The position numbers and the translations under genes were made by a program. The notes under the pieces are model-generated. The model worked only from the letters and a program-made list of their open reading frames with translations, searched no databases and had not been told where the DNA came from. A stretch of 16,543 nt of DNA from JBCBCP01 sp038530575 (GTDB lineage: Bacteria; Pseudomonadota; Alphaproteobacteria; Rhodobacterales; Rhodobacteraceae): assembly GCA_038530575.1 (NCBI GenBank), contig JBCBCP010000064.1:1-16543 (forward strand), read 5' to 3'. Below, one piece after another: positions 13,780 through 16,543 of this stretch (within the stretch, counting starts at the first letter, position 1; the number at the start of each line of letters is the position of its first letter).

Positions 13780-15263
13780 GCAACCATCCGGGTCTCTGCG
13801 TCGCGTTTCATACGCGTGACCAGCGCGCGCAGCTGCGCGGCCGAGACGTCAAGACGCTGGGTGGCGTTTTTCGCGCTTGAAGCGGTTTCGGCCGTGCGCG
13901 CGACTCCCTTGGTGATCGTGGAAACCGTCCGTTCAATCGCGGTAAAGCTATCGTCCTGACCTTGTAGCTGCTCTTGAATCGACGCGAACACCTCGCCCGT
14001 CTTATCAATCGCCTCGCGCAGCCCGTTCATCGCCGTGCCGACGGCGCCGACGGTCTTCACGCCATTGCTCACCTCGCCCATGCTGCCATCGATCACGCCG
14101 CGCACCTCTCCGGCGGCGCCACCCACACGGATGGCCAGCGTTCGCACCTCCGACGCGACGACGGCAAAACCGCGCCCGGCATCGCCCGCGCGCGCCGCTT
14201 CGACCGACGCGTTTAGGGCCAGAAGGTTGGTTTGAGAGGCAATGTTGTCGATCGTTTCGGCCAGCCCGATAACCTGGGCAAAGCTGGCCTCGATCGAGGC
14301 CATGTTGCTGACCACATTGCCAAGTGCCTCCGTCACCCGTTCGGTCGCGCCGCGCACTTCGGTCAGCTTTGCTTCGGACGCGCCGGCGGCCGCATCACTT
14401 TGCGAGATCGCGGTGCGCAGTTCCATCATCCGGTCCTGCATCGTGCCAAGCTCTGCTGTCTGGTGCGCGCCCTGCTCGGTCAATGCCTCAGCCGATGCGC
14501 CAATCGTGGCTGATTGCATCCCGATGTCGTTCGCCAGATCGCTCAGCGCAGTGACAATGTCGGCAACCTGTTCAAGGGCCCCGTTGATGCCTTCTTGCAA
14601 TGCCGCGAAATCACCTTCGGTTGCGGCGGACATGCGCACGTCGGGCCGCCCTTCGGACAAGGCGGTGACGGCTGCGACCGCATCTGTCAGAACCGCGGTG
14701 ACGACATCGCACAGCGCGTCGATGTCCAGCGCCATTTTCGACAGGATCGGGTCATCGAATTGCGTGCCGACACGGGCTGACAAATCACCCGCACGCGCGC
14801 TCGACATGACAGTGCCCATCGCGCCGCCAAGCTGGCTGAGAAGTGCCTGCCGTTCTCCTTCCTGCCGCTCGGCCTCCAGGGCGGCAAAGCGATCGGTCAC
14901 CAACTGCACCTCCGCGTTCATGGCGGTCAGGAAAACCCGCGCGTCGTTCTGGCTCAGCCCGAGGTAATATCCCGTCCGGCGGACCAGGTGCCGCATCAGG
15001 CCAGTTTGCAGTTGGAGCAGAATGCCGAGGTATTCGGCTCGTCCCCAACCGGCGGCGCGGAATTGCGCGACTCGGGCCATACTCGCTTCGACATAGACGG
15101 CATCGAACGCGCCGCACAGCATCGCCGTGATCCAGTCCGGGGTCCATTGCGTGAACGGCGCACCGTCCGGGGCGACCAGATCGTCAAGAACAAGCGGAAT
15201 GTCCTTGGCCAGAATGCGCGCAATGCCCGCGCCAGCCGCACAATCGTCTTCTGTCCAAGCCAT
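13776..15263 (-). CDS. Soluble methyl-accepting chemotaxis-type receptor, putative globin-type sensor
   Basis: A 495-residue receptor with no membrane segment, so cytoplasmic. The C-terminal signalling hairpin is clear: the tip TIDNIASQTNLLALNASVEA and then ARAGDAGRGFAVVASEVR (about 337-373) binds CheA/CheW in this family. A HAMP-like segment lies around 155-240. Residues about 20-130 resemble the globin-coupled sensor fold of HemAT-type proteins (MLCGAFDAVYVEASMARVAQ followed by a G-x5-Y helix). At the position of the haem-ligating histidine I read R69 (RVAQFR), so haem binding is doubtful. The start is ATG 15263; the frame extends to TTG 15299 without support. There is no C-terminal CheR-docking pentapeptide. 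It converges on dinB with a 4-base overlap. The receptor call is firm; the globin assignment is moderate. Confidence 0.88.
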   Translation of the reverse strand: MAWTEDDCAAGAGIARILAKDIPLVLDDLVAPDGAPFTQWTPDWITAMLCGAFDAVYVEASMARVAQFRAAGWGRAEYLGILLQLQTGLMRHLVRRTGYYLGLSQNDARVFLTAMNAEVQLVTDRFAALEAERQEGERQALLSQLGGAMGTVMSSARAGDLSARVGTQFDDPILSKMALDIDALCDVVTAVLTDAVAAVTALSEGRPDVRMSAATEGDFAALQEGINGALEQVADIVTALSDLANDIGMQSATIGASAEALTEQGAHQTAELGTMQDRMMELRTAISQSDAAAGASEAKLTEVRGATERVTEALGNVVSNMASIEASFAQVIGLAETIDNIASQTNLLALNASVEAARAGDAGRGFAVVASEVRTLAIRVGGAAGEVRGVIDGSMGEVSNGVKTVGAVGTAMNGLREAIDKTGEVFASIQEQLQGQDDSFTAIERTVSTITKGVARTAETASSAKNATQRLDVSAAQLRALVTRMKRDAETRMVA

Positions 15264-15332
15264 CGCACCGTTTCCCGCGTTACAGCCCGGACCTAGCAAA
15301 CGGAAGCAAACAGCAGGTTAAGATCAGCCCAG

Positions 15333-16193
15333 CTATTCGGCCGCCAGTGGCACGCGATCGGCGCTGATATTGCAGATCTCGGCGATGACACCGCGCAACC
15401 GGCCGCGTGTCTGTTCGAAATCGGCGCGCGGCTTGATCCGCGCCTCGTCCATGTAAAGCGAGCGGTCAATCTCGACCTGGACCGCATGTTGGCCACGCGA
15501 CGGGCGGCCATAAGCCTGCGTTATATAGGCCCCGGCGAAGGGCGCATTGCGGGTGACGGTAAACCCCGCCGCGGCAAAGGCCGCTTCAACACGGTCGACG
15601 ATCTCGCTTGATGCCGCCGCGCCAAAACGGTCACCGAGAACGATCTGCGGGCGCGGTGCGCCACTCCGTGCGATGCCATCCATTGCTTCATGCGGCATCG
15701 AATGACAGTCAATCAGCACCGCCTGCCCATGCCGCTGATGTGCCTGGTTGAGCAGGGTTTGCAGGCTCGCGTGATAGGGCCGCCAATAGGTCTCGATCCG
15801 CGCATCCGCCTCGCGCCGGCTGATCTTGCCGCGGTAGATGCTGCGGCCCCCAGCCACAACGCGCGGGATCACCCCAAGGCCTGAAGCCACGCGCGGATTG
15901 TGCCCCTGCCGGCGTACCCCCTCGACTACGGCCGGGTCCAGTTCTTCGCAAGACCGGTTCAGGTCGACAAAGGCCCGTGGCGCCCCGGCCTTGAGGAATG
16001 GGGCGCCGAATTGCGGGGCTGTGTCAAATAGCATGTCAACAAACGCGTCCTCCGACGATCGGATTGCATGCGCATCCAGCACCGACTGGCGCAGAAAACC
16101 CGGCGCATAATCGCGCCCCGAATGGGGCGAGGCAAACACCACACAGGACGTGGGCCGTCCCGGATAGCTGATATCGTAGGCAAGCTTTGACAT
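15333..16193 (-). CDS. N-formylglutamate amidohydrolase family protein
   Basis: A 286-residue enzyme of the HutG-type zinc hydrolase family, which releases formate and glutamate from N-formylglutamate, classically the last step of one histidine degradation route. Family motifs in order: ASPHSG at 21-26, AFVDLNR at 74-80, IDCHSMP at 161-167, GAYITQAYGRP at 221-231, and H236 with QVEIDRSLYMDE at 239-250. The histidines and acidic residues expected to hold the metal and catalyse hydrolysis are present. There is no signal peptide. The ATG at 16193 is preceded by AGGAG five to six bases away, a confident start. No other hut gene is nearby, so the physiological substrate could differ from N-formylglutamate. 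It is on the same strand as the receptor gene, 69 bases upstream of it. Confidence 0.93.
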   Translation of the reverse strand: MSKLAYDISYPGRPTSCVVFASPHSGRDYAPGFLRQSVLDAHAIRSSEDAFVDMLFDTAPQFGAPFLKAGAPRAFVDLNRSCEELDPAVVEGVRRQGHNPRVASGLGVIPRVVAGGRSIYRGKISRREADARIETYWRPYHASLQTLLNQAHQRHGQAVLIDCHSMPHEAMDGIARSGAPRPQIVLGDRFGAAASSEIVDRVEAAFAAAGFTVTRNAPFAGAYITQAYGRPSRGQHAVQVEIDRSLYMDEARIKPRADFEQTRGRLRGVIAEICNISADRVPLAAE

Positions 16194-16248
16194 CTGAGCT
16201 CCTGTCTGACGATGAACATAGCGCAGCGCGGGCGCTTTCCAAAAGCCC

Positions 16249-16277
16249 TTGATCCTCTTTCCGACTCCTTTTATAGC
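16249..16277 (+). promoter_or_regulatory. Sigma-70 promoter for tRNA-Val
   Basis: TTGATC (16249-16254) and TATAGC (16272-16277) are exactly 17 bp apart, followed by a GC-rich discriminator typical of stable-RNA promoters. The predicted start lies about 60 bases before the tRNA, and a GGCGCG/CGCGCC hairpin (16287-16304) falls in the leader. Confidence 0.6.
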
Positions 16278-16343
16278 GTGCGGACCGGCGCGGATTTTCG
16301 CGCCCCTTCTCGTTTTGGGGCATCTGATTTCTGCAAGGGTAAC

Positions 16344-16418
16344 GGGCGATTAGCTCAGCGGTAGAGCACTTCGTTGACATCGAAGGGGTCACAAGTTCGA
16401 TCCTTGTATCGCCCACCA
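16344..16418 (+). tRNA. tRNA-Val, anticodon GAC
   Basis: A complete cloverleaf. The acceptor arm GGGCGAT (16344-16350) pairs with ATCGCCC (16408-16414). The D arm contains TTAGCTCAGCGGTAGAGC. The anticodon stem CTTCG/CGAAG encloses loop TTGACAT with anticodon GAC at 16376-16378, reading GUC and GUU valine codons. The T arm contains GTTCGATC. Discriminator A and CCA (16416-16418) are encoded. Confidence 0.97.
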
Positions 16419-16428
16419 TATTCACCGT

Positions 16429-16443
16429 CTGCACCCTGTGCAG
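16429..16443 (+). other. Small hairpin between tRNA-Val and rpmJ
   Basis: CTGCAC (16429-16434) pairs with GTGCAG (16438-16443) around a three-base loop, without a T-run. It could mark tRNA 3' processing or be incidental. Confidence 0.25.
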
Positions 16444-16491
16444 GCCCCGCTTAACCAGGGCCCGATGCCCACGAGGAAGGAACCGAAGCCG

Positions 16492-16543
16492 ATGAAAGTC
16501 CGCAACTCGCTCCGCTCGCTGAAGAACCGGCACCGGGATTGCC
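16492..16543 (+). CDS. rpmJ: Ribosomal protein L36, 5' part (cut by window end)
   Basis: The visible 17 codons read MKVRNSLRSLKNRHRDC, the characteristic start of bacterial L36 in the form found in alphaproteobacteria. L36 is a small (about 41-residue) basic protein of the large ribosomal subunit. The sequence runs off the right edge in frame. A GGAAGGA stretch (16475-16481) about ten bases before the ATG is the likely ribosome binding site. It follows tRNA-Val by 73 bases and may be co-transcribed with it, since no terminator lies between. Confidence 0.92.
   Translation, partial: MKVRNSLRSLKNRHRDC

Overview
The window looks like a chromosomal segment of a GC-rich alphaproteobacterium, most likely Rhodobacterales (Roseobacter group). 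Pointers are the codon use, a DUF6525-like small basic protein, a DinB polymerase with an N-terminal four-cysteine finger, a solo N-formylglutamate amidohydrolase, and RTX-type secreted proteins beside housekeeping genes. No integrase, transposase, CRISPR array or phage gene was seen.

Layout. 1-550: a Sec-exported single fasciclin (FAS1) protein with its own terminator. 549-2379 (minus): an FMN-binding glutamate-synthase-domain membrane protein, then a small DUF6525-like gene broken by an in-frame TAA. 2644-5766 (plus): a large RTX calcium-binding protein gene split by a single in-frame TAG; the same frame stays open for 272 further codons and ends at a terminator. 5973-7601 (plus): a second RTX protein carrying two FAS1 domains. 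7605-7634: a bidirectional terminator. 7640-10255 (minus): clpB. 10256-10627: an AT-rich gene-free spacer with a consensus DnaA box. 10628-10930: a small unknown protein. 11040-11069: a strong terminator just before pyrF (11122-11832). 11866-12412 (minus): a Nudix hydrolase plus a possible 50-residue ORF overlapping its end. 12526-13779: dinB, whose stop codon interlocks with that of a soluble chemotaxis-type receptor (13776-15263, minus). 15333-16193 (minus): N-formylglutamate amidohydrolase. 16344-16418: tRNA-Val(GAC) with a promoter upstream. 16492-end: the start of ribosomal protein L36.

How the parts relate. The left third is a cell-surface/secretome cluster: a Sec-exported FAS1 protein and two proteins with RTX repeats that would leave by type I secretion, although no ABC exporter or HlyD-type adaptor lies in the window. 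The right two thirds are unrelated housekeeping genes (protein disaggregation, pyrimidine synthesis, nucleotide clean-up, translesion synthesis, taxis signalling, histidine-type catabolism, translation).

The most notable observations are the two nonsense codons in otherwise conserved frames (711-713 and 4948-4950), the FAS1-FAS1-RTX architecture, a putative globin-type receptor domain with arginine where the haem-ligating histidine is expected, paired TGTACAAAATG repeats 32 bp apart between the Nudix gene and dinB, and a terminator in the pyrF leader. I found no convincing evidence for a wholly new system; the FAS1/RTX cluster is the nearest candidate. All family names come from reading the sequence, not from database searches.
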